From contig DMCN01000089.1 of the NCBI GenBank assembly GCA_003445795.1, forward strand, positions 26,164 to 57,734: 31,571 bases of DNA. The letters run 5' to 3'. This stretch comes from Gallionellaceae bacterium. Lineage in GTDB: Bacteria > Pseudomonadota > Gammaproteobacteria > Burkholderiales > Gallionellaceae. Made by a program: the position numbers and the translations under genes. A model generated the notes under the pieces. That model saw only the letters and a program-made list of their open reading frames with translations, was not told the DNA's origin and did not search any database. Of this stretch, positions 15,450-22,397 are shown piece by piece. How positions within the stretch are numbered: the stretch's first letter is position 1; every line of letters begins with the position of its first letter.

Positions 15450-15873
15450 GGAGATCGCGATGACCGTCAAGATCGCATTCGCCACCAGCGACCGCAAAGC
15501 GGTCAATCAGCATTTCGGCGCGGCGGAATCGTTCGCCATCTATGAAGTGGGCGAGACGGAAACAAGACTGATCGAAGTGGCCGAGTTCATCGAGACCGCG
15601 ATGGACGGCCACGAAGGAAAACTCGCCGCCAAGGTCGAGCTGCTGGGCGATTGTGCGGCGGTGTATTGCAACGCGGTGGGCGCATCGGCCATCCAGCAAT
15701 TATTGGCCGCGAGCATCCAGCCCATGCGTGTGGATGAAGGCACGCTCATCGACGAACTGCTGTGCGGCCTGCAGAAGAATCTGGTCAACGAACCGCCGGT
15801 GTGGCTGGCGAAACATCTGAAGAAACAGGCGGGTGGCAAGAGCTTCGCCGAGGACGAGGAGTGGCAGGAATGA
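15418..15873 (+). CDS. nifX: Nitrogen fixation protein NifX
   Basis: A 151-residue protein with the NifX/NafY cofactor-carrier fold: VKIAFATSDRKAVNQHFGAAESFAIYEV and CAAVYCNAVGASAIQQLLA are typical. NifX carries NifB-co and assembly intermediates to and from NifEN. The start is a judgement. GTG 15418 with AGGAG at 15407-15411 gives the N-terminal RHLRLVKPTEEIAMTVKIAF, resembling the arm of longer NifX proteins (Klebsiella-type RQFDMVHSDEW before MKVAFASSD). It overlaps nifN by 32 bases. ATG 15394 and ATG 15460 (preceded by GAGGAG) are alternatives. Confidence 0.9.
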   Translation: MRHLRLVKPTEEIAMTVKIAFATSDRKAVNQHFGAAESFAIYEVGETETRLIEVAEFIETAMDGHEGKLAAKVELLGDCAAVYCNAVGASAIQQLLAASIQPMRVDEGTLIDELLCGLQKNLVNEPPVWLAKHLKKQAGGKSFAEDEEWQE

Positions 15874-16280
15874 TCAGCGCACCCGTCCGTGTTGTCTCCA
15901 GCGCCGATGGCATCGCCCAGGTGCTGCCGACCGAAAAGTCCGGCTGCGGCGGCTGTGCCTCCAGCAGCAGTTGCGGCGTGTCGGGACTGGGGAAATATTT
16001 CGCGCATGGTCGCAAGACCATCGCGGTGCAATGCGATGCCGCCGTGCGCGCAGGCGACGAGCTGCACCTGAGCATGAGTGAAGGCGATCTGCTCAGGGCC
16101 GGGTTGCTGGCCTATCTGCTGCCGACCGTGCTGGCGCTGGTCGGGGCGGGAATCGCGGCAGCATTTGGTCTGGGAGACATCGGTGCTGTGCTGGGCGCGG
16201 CCAATGGCATGGCACTTGGATTCCTGCTGGGTCGCTGGACAGGCTGGGCACCGCAGATGAGCGCACAGAAGTTGAACTAG
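15870..16280 (+). CDS. SoxR-reducing/RseC-MucC family membrane protein
   Basis: A 136-residue protein with the RseC/MucC domain. An N-terminal cytoplasmic Cys cluster C26-G-G-C29-(x5)-C35 (SGCGGCASSSSCGVSG) is followed by two membrane helices (about residues 74-96 and 101-120). RseC-like proteins work with Rnf-type electron-transfer membrane complexes to keep SoxR reduced, and RseC-like genes accompany nif genes in several diazotrophs. Here a link to electron supply for nitrogenase is plausible but inferred. It overlaps the nifX stop by four bases (ATGA), so it is part of the operon. Confidence 0.85.
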   Translation: MISAPVRVVSSADGIAQVLPTEKSGCGGCASSSSCGVSGLGKYFAHGRKTIAVQCDAAVRAGDELHLSMSEGDLLRAGLLAYLLPTVLALVGAGIAAAFGLGDIGAVLGAANGMALGFLLGRWTGWAPQMSAQKLN

Positions 16281-16289
16281 TTTTTTGCC

Positions 16290-16310
16290 GGGTGTGCAGC
16301 ACACCCAATA
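16290..16310 (+). promoter_or_regulatory. Short perfect hairpin between the RseC-like and DUF269 genes
   Basis: GGGTGTG-CAG-CACACCC forms a 7-bp stem with a 3-base loop just after the RseC-like stop. No T-run follows it on the plus strand, so it is not an ordinary terminator; it could be an RNA stability or processing element in the long nif transcript. The T-run before it would give an A-run on the other strand. Confidence 0.4.
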
Positions 16311-16350
16311 TTTCGAACCGAACAAAGTATTTTAACGAAGGAGAAATAAC

Positions 16351-16809
16351 ATGAACCAGGCAGTCGATGCAGACTTGTTGTCCACCGATTTCATCAAGGA
16401 GATGGTCAAGCAGATGCGCGCCATCGACAGCTACGGCACCTATGACGGTTGGCCTGCCGACCGCATCCTGGCACCGTATGTGGTGACCAAGGAACAGCGC
16501 CGCGAGATCCCCGTGATCGGCGACCCGGACGAGATCATGCTGGCGCGCATCAAGGCGTTCTACAACGCCGTGTCTTCGCTGATCGAAAAAGAATGCGGCC
16601 TGATGGCGGTGCCCAGCATCAACATCACGCACGAAGGTTTCGGTCGCGCGATCATCACCGTGGGCAAGCTGGTGGTGATGGATCGCACCCTGCGCGACGT
16701 GCACCGCTACGGATACGAGAGCCTGTCCAAGATGAAGGACGAGGGCGACAAGCTGTTGTCCGTCGCACTGGGACTGATCGGCAAGTATCCGGAAGTGGCG
16801 GGACTGTAA
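16351..16809 (+). CDS. NifX-associated nitrogen fixation protein (DUF269)
   Basis: A 152-residue protein of the DUF269 family, which is nearly always next to nifX. Conserved features are DFIKEMVKQMRAIDSYGTYDGW, the central FYNAVSSLIEKECGLMAVPSINITHEGFGRAIIT and the tail RDVHRYGYESLSKMKDEGDK. The function is unresolved but is thought to relate to FeMo-cofactor assembly or cofactor insertion. A good ribosome-binding site (AAGGAG) precedes the ATG. The intergenic hairpin upstream may tune its expression relative to nifENX. The call is secure. Confidence 0.95.
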   Translation: MNQAVDADLLSTDFIKEMVKQMRAIDSYGTYDGWPADRILAPYVVTKEQRREIPVIGDPDEIMLARIKAFYNAVSSLIEKECGLMAVPSINITHEGFGRAIITVGKLVVMDRTLRDVHRYGYESLSKMKDEGDKLLSVALGLIGKYPEVAGL

Positions 16810-16827
16810 GAGCCCAGATGAAATCTG

Positions 16828-16920
16828 CCGTTCGCCCTGAGCTTGTCGAAGGGAAAGTAGTTCCAATTGATTGTGATGTATTTATTCCGATCATGGTTCG
16901 ACAGGCTCACCACGAACGGA
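16828..16920. repeat. Palindromic repeat, family 1, between DUF269 and DUF683 genes
   Basis: CCGTTCGCCCTGAGCTTGTC begins at 16828, and TTCGACAGGCTCACCACGAA ends with CGG at 16919, giving an inverted repeat with about 46 bases between arms. It is the same family as at 1439 and 18175. It splits two genes of the nif operon. Confidence 0.85.
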
Positions 16921-16950
16921 ATAGATATTCATCTCCCCAAGGAGAACAAG

Positions 16951-17169
16951 ATGACTGAAGAAGAACTGAAGATCCTCGACAAGGAAGTGAAGAAGCTCAA
17001 GCGCATCTCCAGCGAATGGGCTTCGCAGTTGCACGATCTGGTCGAAGACAAGTTGCCCGCCGGCTACAAGGAAATCCCCGGCATCGCGCAATCCACCTAC
17101 GACGCTTGCCAGGCTTGGGAAGTGGCGAGCGCGAAGCTGGCGGCAGCACAGAAAGAATCACAAGTTTAG
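16951..17169 (+). CDS. CCE_0567/DUF683-family small nif metalloprotein
   Basis: A 72-residue all-helical protein, MTEEELKILDKEVKKLKRISSEWASQLHDLVEDKLPAGYKEIPGIAQ..., matching the DUF683 family found beside the DUF269 gene in nif operons. Its start at ATG 16951 is marked by a strong AAGGAG site. Homologues are small helical hairpin proteins that may bind metal. The exact role in nitrogenase maturation is not established. It lies between a palindromic repeat and ferredoxin III. Confidence 0.92.
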   Translation: MTEEELKILDKEVKKLKRISSEWASQLHDLVEDKLPAGYKEIPGIAQSTYDACQAWEVASAKLAAAQKESQV

Positions 17170-17183
17170 AAAGGGAACAAGCT

Positions 17184-17474
17184 ATGGCAAACATCACCGG
17201 AACCACCCGAGGCGGCACGCCTTACGAACCCACTTTCGTCACCGCGCTCAATGCGGCCAACTGCATCGGCTGCGGCCGCTGCTACAAGGTCTGCCCGCGC
17301 AAGGTGTTCGAGCTGGTCGAGCGCAGCGAGGACGACGAGAACTACGACGAGGACGAAGACAACAGCATGGTCATGACCCTCGCCGACATGATGGACTGCA
17401 TCGGTTGCGGCTCCTGCGCACGCGTCTGTCCCAAGCAGTGCCATAGCCACACCGCTATTGCGGCGGGTGCCTGA
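17184..17474 (+). CDS. fdxB: Ferredoxin III, nif-specific (2x 4Fe-4S)
   Basis: A 96-residue ferredoxin with two cluster motifs: C27-x2-C30-x2-C33-x3-C37-P and C72-x2-C75-x2-C78-x3-C82-P. The spacing between them is enlarged by an acidic insert (EDDENYDEDEDNS), as seen in nif-specific ferredoxin III (FdxB). It begins MANITGTTRGGTPYEPTF, typical of that group. It probably donates electrons for FeMo-cofactor synthesis or to nitrogenase. The ribosome-binding site is AAGGGAA before ATG 17184. The next gene starts two bases after its stop. Confidence 0.94.
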   Translation: MANITGTTRGGTPYEPTFVTALNAANCIGCGRCYKVCPRKVFELVERSEDDENYDEDEDNSMVMTLADMMDCIGCGSCARVCPKQCHSHTAIAAGA

Positions 17475-17476
17475 GC

Positions 17477-17800
17477 ATGGCCAAGCCCAATAGACACGTA
17501 ATCGTCTGCTCGCAGAACCGTCCTGCCGGACATCCGCGCGGCTCCTGCGCACAGAAGGGCTGTGCCGAAGTGGTGGACGAGATCATGAAGCAATGGCAAC
17601 AGCGCCAGTGCTTCACCGAAGTGATGGTGACACCCAGCGGCTGCATCGGTCCGTGCAGCATGGGACCGAACGTCCTCGTCTATCCCGAAGGCATCATGTA
17701 CAGCAATGTGAGCAAGGCCGATGTCGCCGAGATATTCGACGAGCATCTGCTCGGCGGCAAAGTGGTGGAAAGACTGAAAGCGCCTGCCGACATATGGTAG
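17477..17800 (+). CDS. 2Fe-2S ferredoxin, thioredoxin-like fold, nif-associated
   Basis: A 107-residue protein with Cys ligands C11, C24, C56 and C60 (IVCSQNRP, GSCAQKGC, SGCIGPCSMGP), the pattern of the thioredoxin-like [2Fe-2S] ferredoxin family that includes the Azotobacter 'FdIV'/Shethna-type protein. The region MGPNVLVYPEGIMYSNVSKADVAEIFDEHL is typical of the family. It acts as a cytoplasmic electron carrier or nitrogenase-protecting protein. It sits two bases after fdxB and overlaps the next ORF, so all are co-translated. Confidence 0.92.
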   Translation: MAKPNRHVIVCSQNRPAGHPRGSCAQKGCAEVVDEIMKQWQQRQCFTEVMVTPSGCIGPCSMGPNVLVYPEGIMYSNVSKADVAEIFDEHLLGGKVVERLKAPADIW

Positions 17801-18165
17801 TGCTCGCCTCGCGCCAGTTGCCTGTCGAACTCGAGGCGCTGGCCGAACGCATCGTGGCGGCCCTGCAAAAGGAAGCCGACAATTTCACCGCGACCGGCGC
17901 ATCGCCCAGGATAGAACTGGCAGCCCTGCAGGTCACCCGCGTCATCGACCCCGGCAACCAGTTGCCCGGTTACGAAGGCGTGTGGCGCAATGCCCGCAAC
18001 GACAGGTGCGGTACCCTGACCATCAACAGCGACAACAGCTTCTATGCCGAGTACGATCTGTTCTGCCCGCACCCGCGCGATCCGCGCTGGTTCGTCGAGA
18101 TGGTCACAGCCTGGGGCAACGAAGATTCATTGCGCAGTGAAGCGTCATTGGTCACTGCGCTTTAA
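17794..18165 (+). CDS. Unknown nif-operon protein downstream of 2Fe-2S ferredoxin
   Basis: A 123-residue cytoplasmic protein that I do not recognise. It begins MVVLASRQLPVELEALAERI, overlapping the ferredoxin gene by seven bases. The middle has CGTLTINSDNSFYAEYDLFCPHPRDPRWFVEM, with Cys residues and aromatic residues that could be conserved. There is no signal peptide or membrane helix. The position between the ferredoxins and nifZ points to an accessory role in nitrogen fixation. A run of repeat elements follows it. Confidence 0.75.
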   Translation: MVVLASRQLPVELEALAERIVAALQKEADNFTATGASPRIELAALQVTRVIDPGNQLPGYEGVWRNARNDRCGTLTINSDNSFYAEYDLFCPHPRDPRWFVEMVTAWGNEDSLRSEASLVTAL

Positions 18166-18174
18166 TCAAAAATG

Positions 18175-18400
18175 CCGTTCGCCCTGACCCTTCGACAAGC
18201 TCAGGACTAAAGGCGAGTCGAAGGGTCAAGACTAAAGGCTAGTCGAAGGGCGTGTGGCTTCGACAAGCTCAGCCCGAACGGATTTTATATTGGTAAGGGC
18301 GTGTGGCTTCGACATAACCAGCGACTTGCCCGCTTGCGGGCTTAGTCGAATGGCTAGGAGTTTCATCAGGCTCAGCCCGAACGGATTTATATATTGGTGG
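18175..18400. repeat. Cluster of family-1 palindromes with a degenerate tandem duplication, before nifZ
   Basis: CCGTTCGCCCTGACCC begins at 18175. TTCGACAAGCTCAG units occur at 18191 and 18259 (several more or less intact), and ACTAAAGGC-AGTCGAAGGG recurs. The segment ending AGCCCGAACGGATTTTATATTGGT at about 18271-18294 reappears as AGCCCGAACGGATTTATATATTGGT near 18374-18398, so the nifZ leader has been copied once. Both copies begin near GGGCGTGTGGCTTCGACA (18249 and 18298). This fills the 245-base gap between genes. Confidence 0.8.
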
Positions 18401-18410
18401 AGTGAATGAC

Positions 18411-18680
18411 ATGAGCAGATTCCAAATGGGTGACATGGTCTTCGCCGCGCAAGACCTGTACAACGAATCGATGGAAGAGACCGGCGAGAGCAGCATCCCC
18501 GGTGTGGAACCCGATGCCTTGCTTGCCGCCGCCGGTACGCGCGGCGTGGTGGTCAACGTCGGCCATGCGCAAGAGATGCCGAACGAAGAGATCTATCTCG
18601 TGCGTTTCGAGATGGATGCCGAAGGCACACTCGCCGAACCCATCGGTTGCCTGAGCGACGAGCTGACCGGATTAAGCTGA
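18411..18680 (+). CDS. nifZ: Nitrogen fixation protein NifZ
   Basis: An 89-residue protein with the NifZ fold: FQMGDMVFAAQDLYNE near the N-terminus, then ALLAAAGTRGVVVNVGHAQEMPNEEIYLVRFEMD and IGCLSDEL. NifZ assists P-cluster maturation of the MoFe protein. I prefer ATG 18411, which has GGTGGA about eight bases upstream; GTG 18402 would add three residues. The upstream region is a block of palindromic repeats, so its translation may be affected by RNA structure. The family is clear from the TRGVVVNVG core. Confidence 0.92.
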   Translation: MSRFQMGDMVFAAQDLYNESMEETGESSIPGVEPDALLAAAGTRGVVVNVGHAQEMPNEEIYLVRFEMDAEGTLAEPIGCLSDELTGLS

Positions 18681-18711
18681 GTAGGGTGGGCACGTTCCTG
18701 CGCCCACGCGG
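18681..18711. repeat. Half-site of palindromic repeat, family 2 (GTAGGGTGGGCACG)
   Basis: GTAGGGTGGGCACG-TTCCT-GCGCCCACGCGG is a short imperfect hairpin right after the nifZ stop. The same sequence is found in a full two-arm form at 28456-28536 and as a variant at 21166-21215. It may act as an intra-operon hairpin before the SagB-like gene. Confidence 0.75.
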
Positions 18712-18743
18712 AACCATCAAGACAAATTTCCCGGTGACATTGC

Positions 18744-20282
18744 ATGACCGATCCCAAAGTCACCACCGTGCTGGCCTATCACGCACGCAGCAAACATGCG
18801 CTGGACCGTTATGCCGCCGGACCGGGCACGCTGGACTGGGACGCGCAGCCCAAAGCCTTTCGCGATTGGGACGGCGCGCAGCGTAGCGCGTTGCCGCGCG
18901 ACATCGTCGTATCCGATATCACCTGGGGTGAGCTTCCCGCCCCGCGTCCCTCCCTGCCGTTGAACGCGGCCAATCTCGGCTCGCTGTTGCGCCTGTGCGT
19001 CGGCCTCACCGCCTGGAAAGAATATGGCGGTTCGCGCTGGTCGCTGCGCGCGCATCCCTCGTCCGGCAATCTGCATCCCACCGAGACCTGGCTCATCGCC
19101 GCCAACGTGGCCGGTTTGGAGAACGGCTTGTATCACTACCACAATCTGTACCACGGTCTGGAACGGCGGGCGTGGGGAAGTGCCGCGCAGTCCGGCGGTG
19201 CCTGGCTGGGTTTCAGTTCCATCCATTGGCGCGAGGCATGGAAATACGGCGAACGCGCTTTCCGCTATTGCCAGCTCGACATGGGCCATGTGCTCGCCGC
19301 CGTGAGTTACGCGGCGGCCCTGCACGGCTGGAAGCCGCGCCTGCTGGTGCGCGACACGGCAGACATCGCGCACGCGCTGGGTAGCGACCGCGCAGAGGAT
19401 TTCGCCGGTGTGGAAAACGAAGAGGCGGAAGTGATCGTCGCCCTGCATGCAACGGATACCGCCTTACCGACAGACTGGCAGCATTGGGCAGGCAAGCCCG
19501 GCCTGCTCGACCCGCGCCCCCTGTATCAGTGGCCGGTCATCGAAGAAGTCGCCCATGCCACGCGCGGCACACCGCCAACCGCATCCGCGCCGCCGATCCC
19601 CATCCCCGCGCGCGACGAAGATATCCGCGCCGCACAAGTCATCCTGAAACGGCGCAGCGCGCAGACCTTCGACGGTACATCGGTGATGCCGCAAACCCTT
19701 TTCAAACGCATGCTGGACAGCCTGTTGCCCGGCGGCTCGCCGGTGTGGGAGATGTGGCCGCATGTCGCCCGTGTGCATCCGGTGTTGCTGGTGCACCGCG
19801 TCGAAGGTGTCGCGCCCGGCGTGTATGCGCTGCCGCGCAGCGGGGCGGCGAAGGAATCGATGCGTGCCGCGTTCCGCGACACCTTCACCTGGGAAGCGGC
19901 CGACACCGCTTCGCCATTGTTCCAGCTCATCGCCGCGCGCGCCGGCAAGACCGCGCGCACTCTGTCCTGCCATCAGGACATCGCCACCGATTGCGCCGTC
20001 ACCTTCATCATGCTGGCCGAATTCGCCGCCCCCGTCGCCGCCGATCCGGCTGCCTACCGCCACCTGCACTGGGAGGCGGGCATGCTGGGGCATGTCATCA
20101 CGCTTGAGGCGGAAGCCGCCGGCTGGCGCGGCACCGGCATCGGCTGCTTCTTCGACGATGCGGTGCATGAAGTGCTCGGCTTGCAGAACGACCGCTTCCA
20201 GGTCATCTATCACTACGCCGTCGGCATGGCGCTGGACGACCCGCGCATCTCCACCTTACCCGCCTATGAGGAACCAATATGA
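18744..20282 (+). CDS. SagB/ThcOx-family dehydrogenase (tandem nitroreductase domains), nif region
   Basis: A 512-residue protein of the nitroreductase superfamily with two related halves. The N-terminal half has NAANLGSLLRLCVGLTAWKE and SLRAHPSSGNLHPTETWLI (FMN-contact-type RxxPSxGxLxP). The second half, from about residue 290, has KRRSAQTFDGTSVMPQTLFKRML and ends GTGIGCFFDDAVHEVLGL...YHYAVGMA. SagB/ThcOx enzymes use FMN to oxidise azolines made from peptides; here no leader peptide or cyclase is seen, so the substrate is unknown. It lies between nifZ and an ankyrin gene in the same direction. The next gene overlaps by four bases. Confidence 0.85.
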   Translation: MTDPKVTTVLAYHARSKHALDRYAAGPGTLDWDAQPKAFRDWDGAQRSALPRDIVVSDITWGELPAPRPSLPLNAANLGSLLRLCVGLTAWKEYGGSRWSLRAHPSSGNLHPTETWLIAANVAGLENGLYHYHNLYHGLERRAWGSAAQSGGAWLGFSSIHWREAWKYGERAFRYCQLDMGHVLAAVSYAAALHGWKPRLLVRDTADIAHALGSDRAEDFAGVENEEAEVIVALHATDTALPTDWQHWAGKPGLLDPRPLYQWPVIEEVAHATRGTPPTASAPPIPIPARDEDIRAAQVILKRRSAQTFDGTSVMPQTLFKRMLDSLLPGGSPVWEMWPHVARVHPVLLVHRVEGVAPGVYALPRSGAAKESMRAAFRDTFTWEAADTASPLFQLIAARAGKTARTLSCHQDIATDCAVTFIMLAEFAAPVAADPAAYRHLHWEAGMLGHVITLEAEAAGWRGTGIGCFFDDAVHEVLGLQNDRFQVIYHYAVGMALDDPRISTLPAYEEPI

Positions 20283-20749
20283 ATGACAACCAACTCAAGT
20301 GCTGGCTGGTTCAGGCCGGCCTGCCGGTGAGCGACCCGCTGCAAAGCGGCATCGACCGCACGCTGACCGACGGCACCACACCGCTGATGTATGCGGCACG
20401 CGTGGGCGATGTCGATGCAGTGCAAGCCCTGCTCGCGCGCGGTGCGAATCCGGCATTGCTGAATGCGGACGGCAACGGCGCACTGTGGTTCGCCTGCTTC
20501 GCCGACAGCGAAGCGGGGGCGAGCGCGCTCATCAAGGCGGGCGCGCCGCTAGACACGCAAAACATCAACGGCGCCACCGCACTGATCTACTGCGCCTCGG
20601 CCGGCAAGACACCGCTGGTGCGCCTGCTGCTGGATGCGGGCGCGAACCAGGAATTGATGACGCTGGACGATTTCACCGCGCTGGAACTGGCGGCCAACAT
20701 TCACTGCATGCGAATGCTCAAGGAAGCAAAGGAGCCCGCGAATGTCTGA
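20279..20749 (+). CDS. Ankyrin-repeat protein, nif region
   Basis: A 156-residue soluble protein with about three ankyrin repeats: DGTTPLMYAARVGDVDAVQALLARGANPALLNADG, then NGALWFACFADSEAGASALIKAGAPLDTQNING, then ATALIYCASAGKTPLVRLLLDAGANQELMTLDD. Ankyrin repeats mediate protein binding. The start overlaps the SagB-like stop (ATGA), implying translational coupling, and its end overlaps the next start by eight bases. A partner within the nif complex is likely but cannot be named. Confidence 0.9.
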   Translation: MNDNQLKCWLVQAGLPVSDPLQSGIDRTLTDGTTPLMYAARVGDVDAVQALLARGANPALLNADGNGALWFACFADSEAGASALIKAGAPLDTQNINGATALIYCASAGKTPLVRLLLDAGANQELMTLDDFTALELAANIHCMRMLKEAKEPANV

Positions 20750-21059
20750 GTCAGCGTCTTTCGCCGTCAGCAGCGTCCAGCACCGCGTGCTGGGCAAACA
20801 GATCCGCCTGCAACTCGCAGACGACCTGATCCTGCGCCTAACCCCCGCCGAAGCCTCCAGCCTCTCCTTCGCCCTGGTCGCCGTGCGCAACGGCATCAGC
20901 CCAGAACGCGAGATCTACATGAGCCCGATCGCCAGCGACAACGGCTTCGTCGGCACCGTGCTCGACAAGGGCATGAGCATCGCCATGCCGGAAGGAACGC
21001 TCGAACTGGATTGGGCCAGAGTAGGGAAGTTGGCCGAAATGCTGGCGTCAGAAATTTGA
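20742..21059 (+). CDS. Small unknown protein at the end of the nif operon
   Basis: A 105-residue protein, unrecognised. It begins MSESASFAVSSVQHRVLGKQ and contains LADDLILRLTPAEASSLSFAL and IYMSPIASDNGFVGTVLDKGMSIAMPEGTLELDW. No Cys, signal peptide or membrane helix is visible. Overlap with the ankyrin gene places it in the same translational unit. The nif operon appears to end here, as palindromic repeats and a differently organised gene follow. Confidence 0.8.
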   Translation: MSESASFAVSSVQHRVLGKQIRLQLADDLILRLTPAEASSLSFALVAVRNGISPEREIYMSPIASDNGFVGTVLDKGMSIAMPEGTLELDWARVGKLAEMLASEI

Positions 21060-21096
21060 TTGGGTAGAATCCGCCACCGTGCCAGTTTTATACATG

Positions 21097-21147
21097 CCGT
21101 TCGCCCTGACCCTTCGACTACGCTCAGGACTAAAGGCAGTCGAAGGG
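21097..21147. repeat. Palindromic repeat, family 1, after the nif operon
   Basis: CCGTTCGCCCTGACCCTTCG starting at 21097 and ending AGTCGAAGGG, with GACTAAAGG in the centre, matches the family at 18175 and 22811. It is one arm set of a long hairpin. Confidence 0.85.
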
Positions 21148-21165
21148 AGCGCACTTGTAGCAGTT

Positions 21166-21215
21166 GTAGGGTGCGCTTGCGCACCAGAGTCAATCGGTGC
21201 GCAGGCGCACCCTAC
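21166..21215. repeat. Palindromic repeat, family 2 variant; candidate hairpin terminator
   Basis: GTAGGGTGCGCTTGCGCAC (21166-21184) and GTGCGCAGGCGCACCCTAC (21197-21215) are inverted arms around a 12-base centre. The stable hairpin after the last nif-operon gene could end or stabilise the transcript, although no T-run follows. The outer GTAGGGTG/CACCCTAC arms are shared with 28456-28536. Confidence 0.8.
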
Positions 21216-21276
21216 TTGAAACCCGCGTCATCATTTGGCATATGCCGGATCAATCGTTTACGTTTAGCCAAACTAA

Positions 21277-21310
21277 GCTTTACAATTAATAAAGCAATGC
21301 TTTACAATTA
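21277..21310 (+). promoter_or_regulatory. Direct repeat operator candidate before the HATPase/STAS regulator
   Basis: GCTTTACAATTA occurs at 21277-21288 and again at 21299-21310, a 22-base period (two helical turns). CTTTA and TAAAG (21278-21282, 21290-21294) also form an inverted pair. The copies lie 33-66 bases before the ATG at 21343, and each contains TTTACA, a potential -35 element. Autoregulation by the winged-helix domain of the next gene is inference. Confidence 0.45.
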
Positions 21311-21342
21311 CCGGCATGCAACTTTACCTTTATTGATGAATC

Positions 21343-22350
21343 ATGATCGACGATTCAATGCTCACCCTGCTGAAGCTGGTATCCGACGATGGCAAGAACG
21401 TCGCTATCCGGCTGGCTGCGGCACAAGATTTTTCGCGGCAGGCGGCCAGCGCCAGGCTGCGCGCCGCAGTGGCAAATGGTCTCATCGCAAAGACCGGCGT
21501 AGGCCGGGGAGTTGAATACTCTCTTGTCGAGACCAGCCGGATCAGCGAGGAATACGAGCGCGCAGGCCTGTCTGAAGACCATGTATGGCAGTCACTGCTG
21601 GCACCTGTCGTGCGCGATCTGCCGGAAAATGTTCGGGACATCTGGCGCTACGGATTTACTGAAATGGTGAACAACGCCATCGACCACTCCGGTTCCGACA
21701 AGATCAAGGTATGGTGCGCGCGCAACGCCCTTTACACCCAGGTCTGGGTGTCGGACGACGGGGAAGGCATCTTCAATAAGATCCAGAAAGCGCTCCAACT
21801 ATATGACCCGCGCGAGGCCATCCTTGAGTTGGCCAAGGGCAAGTTCACCACAGACCCCGAACGTCATTCCGGCGAGGGGATCTTTTTCTCCAGCAAGATG
21901 TTCGACCTTTTCGACATCCGCTCCGGCAGCCTGCACTTCATGCACGACGATGGCCGCGACGACCTGTTGATCGAACGCCCAAAGAACGCACCCGGAACAC
22001 TCGTCGTGATGCGCCTGCTGAACAACAGCAAACGCACCACAAAAAAGATCTTCGACAAATTTGCCGCGCCGGAGGAATACACCTTCGCCAAGACCATCGT
22101 GCCGGTGAAACTCGGTCAGTACGAGGGTGAAAAGCTCGTGTCCAGATCACAGGCAAAGCGGTTGATCTTCAGGTTCGAGAAATTCAAAACGGTGATCCTG
22201 GATTTTGCCGGGGTCGCAGAGATTGGCCAGGCATTCGCGGATGAAGTCTTCCGTGTCTTCCAGAAGGCGCATCCAGACACAAAACTCGCCCCCGTGAACA
22301 TGACCGCTGCGGTAAAGGATATGGTAGCACGGGCGAAAGCGGGTGAGTAA
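21343..22350 (+). CDS. Winged-helix + HATPase + STAS-like (DUF4325) regulator
   Basis: A 335-residue protein with three parts. Residues 1-68 look like a small winged-helix domain (DDGKNVAIRLAAAQDFSRQAASARLRAAVANGLI). Residues 80-225 are a GHKL ATPase: N-box FTEMVNNAIDHS (105-116), G1 box VSDDGEGIF (136-144), G2-like HSGEGIFFSS (175-184). Residues about 250-330 are a STAS-like DUF4325 domain (TVILDFAGVAEIGQAFADEVFRVF, 283-306). It is like an anti-sigma kinase and its antagonist joined to a DNA-binding domain. No signal peptide or membrane helix. It starts at ATG 21343; ATG 21358 is an alternative. Confidence 0.85.
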   Translation: MIDDSMLTLLKLVSDDGKNVAIRLAAAQDFSRQAASARLRAAVANGLIAKTGVGRGVEYSLVETSRISEEYERAGLSEDHVWQSLLAPVVRDLPENVRDIWRYGFTEMVNNAIDHSGSDKIKVWCARNALYTQVWVSDDGEGIFNKIQKALQLYDPREAILELAKGKFTTDPERHSGEGIFFSSKMFDLFDIRSGSLHFMHDDGRDDLLIERPKNAPGTLVVMRLLNNSKRTTKKIFDKFAAPEEYTFAKTIVPVKLGQYEGEKLVSRSQAKRLIFRFEKFKTVILDFAGVAEIGQAFADEVFRVFQKAHPDTKLAPVNMTAAVKDMVARAKAGE

Positions 22351-22397
22351 GCTGCGTCACTCTGATAAAACGTACACAAAACAACCCTGGAAATAAA

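Noticed and set aside
16290..16310. Rho-independent terminator after the RseC-like gene
   Set aside because: The hairpin is followed by AATATTTCG rather than a T-run, and the downstream DUF269 gene is expected to be in the same operon.
18175..18400. Possible CRISPR array
   Set aside because: Repeats are imperfect, irregularly spaced palindromes of the same type as at other loci, without unique spacers of equal size and without cas genes.
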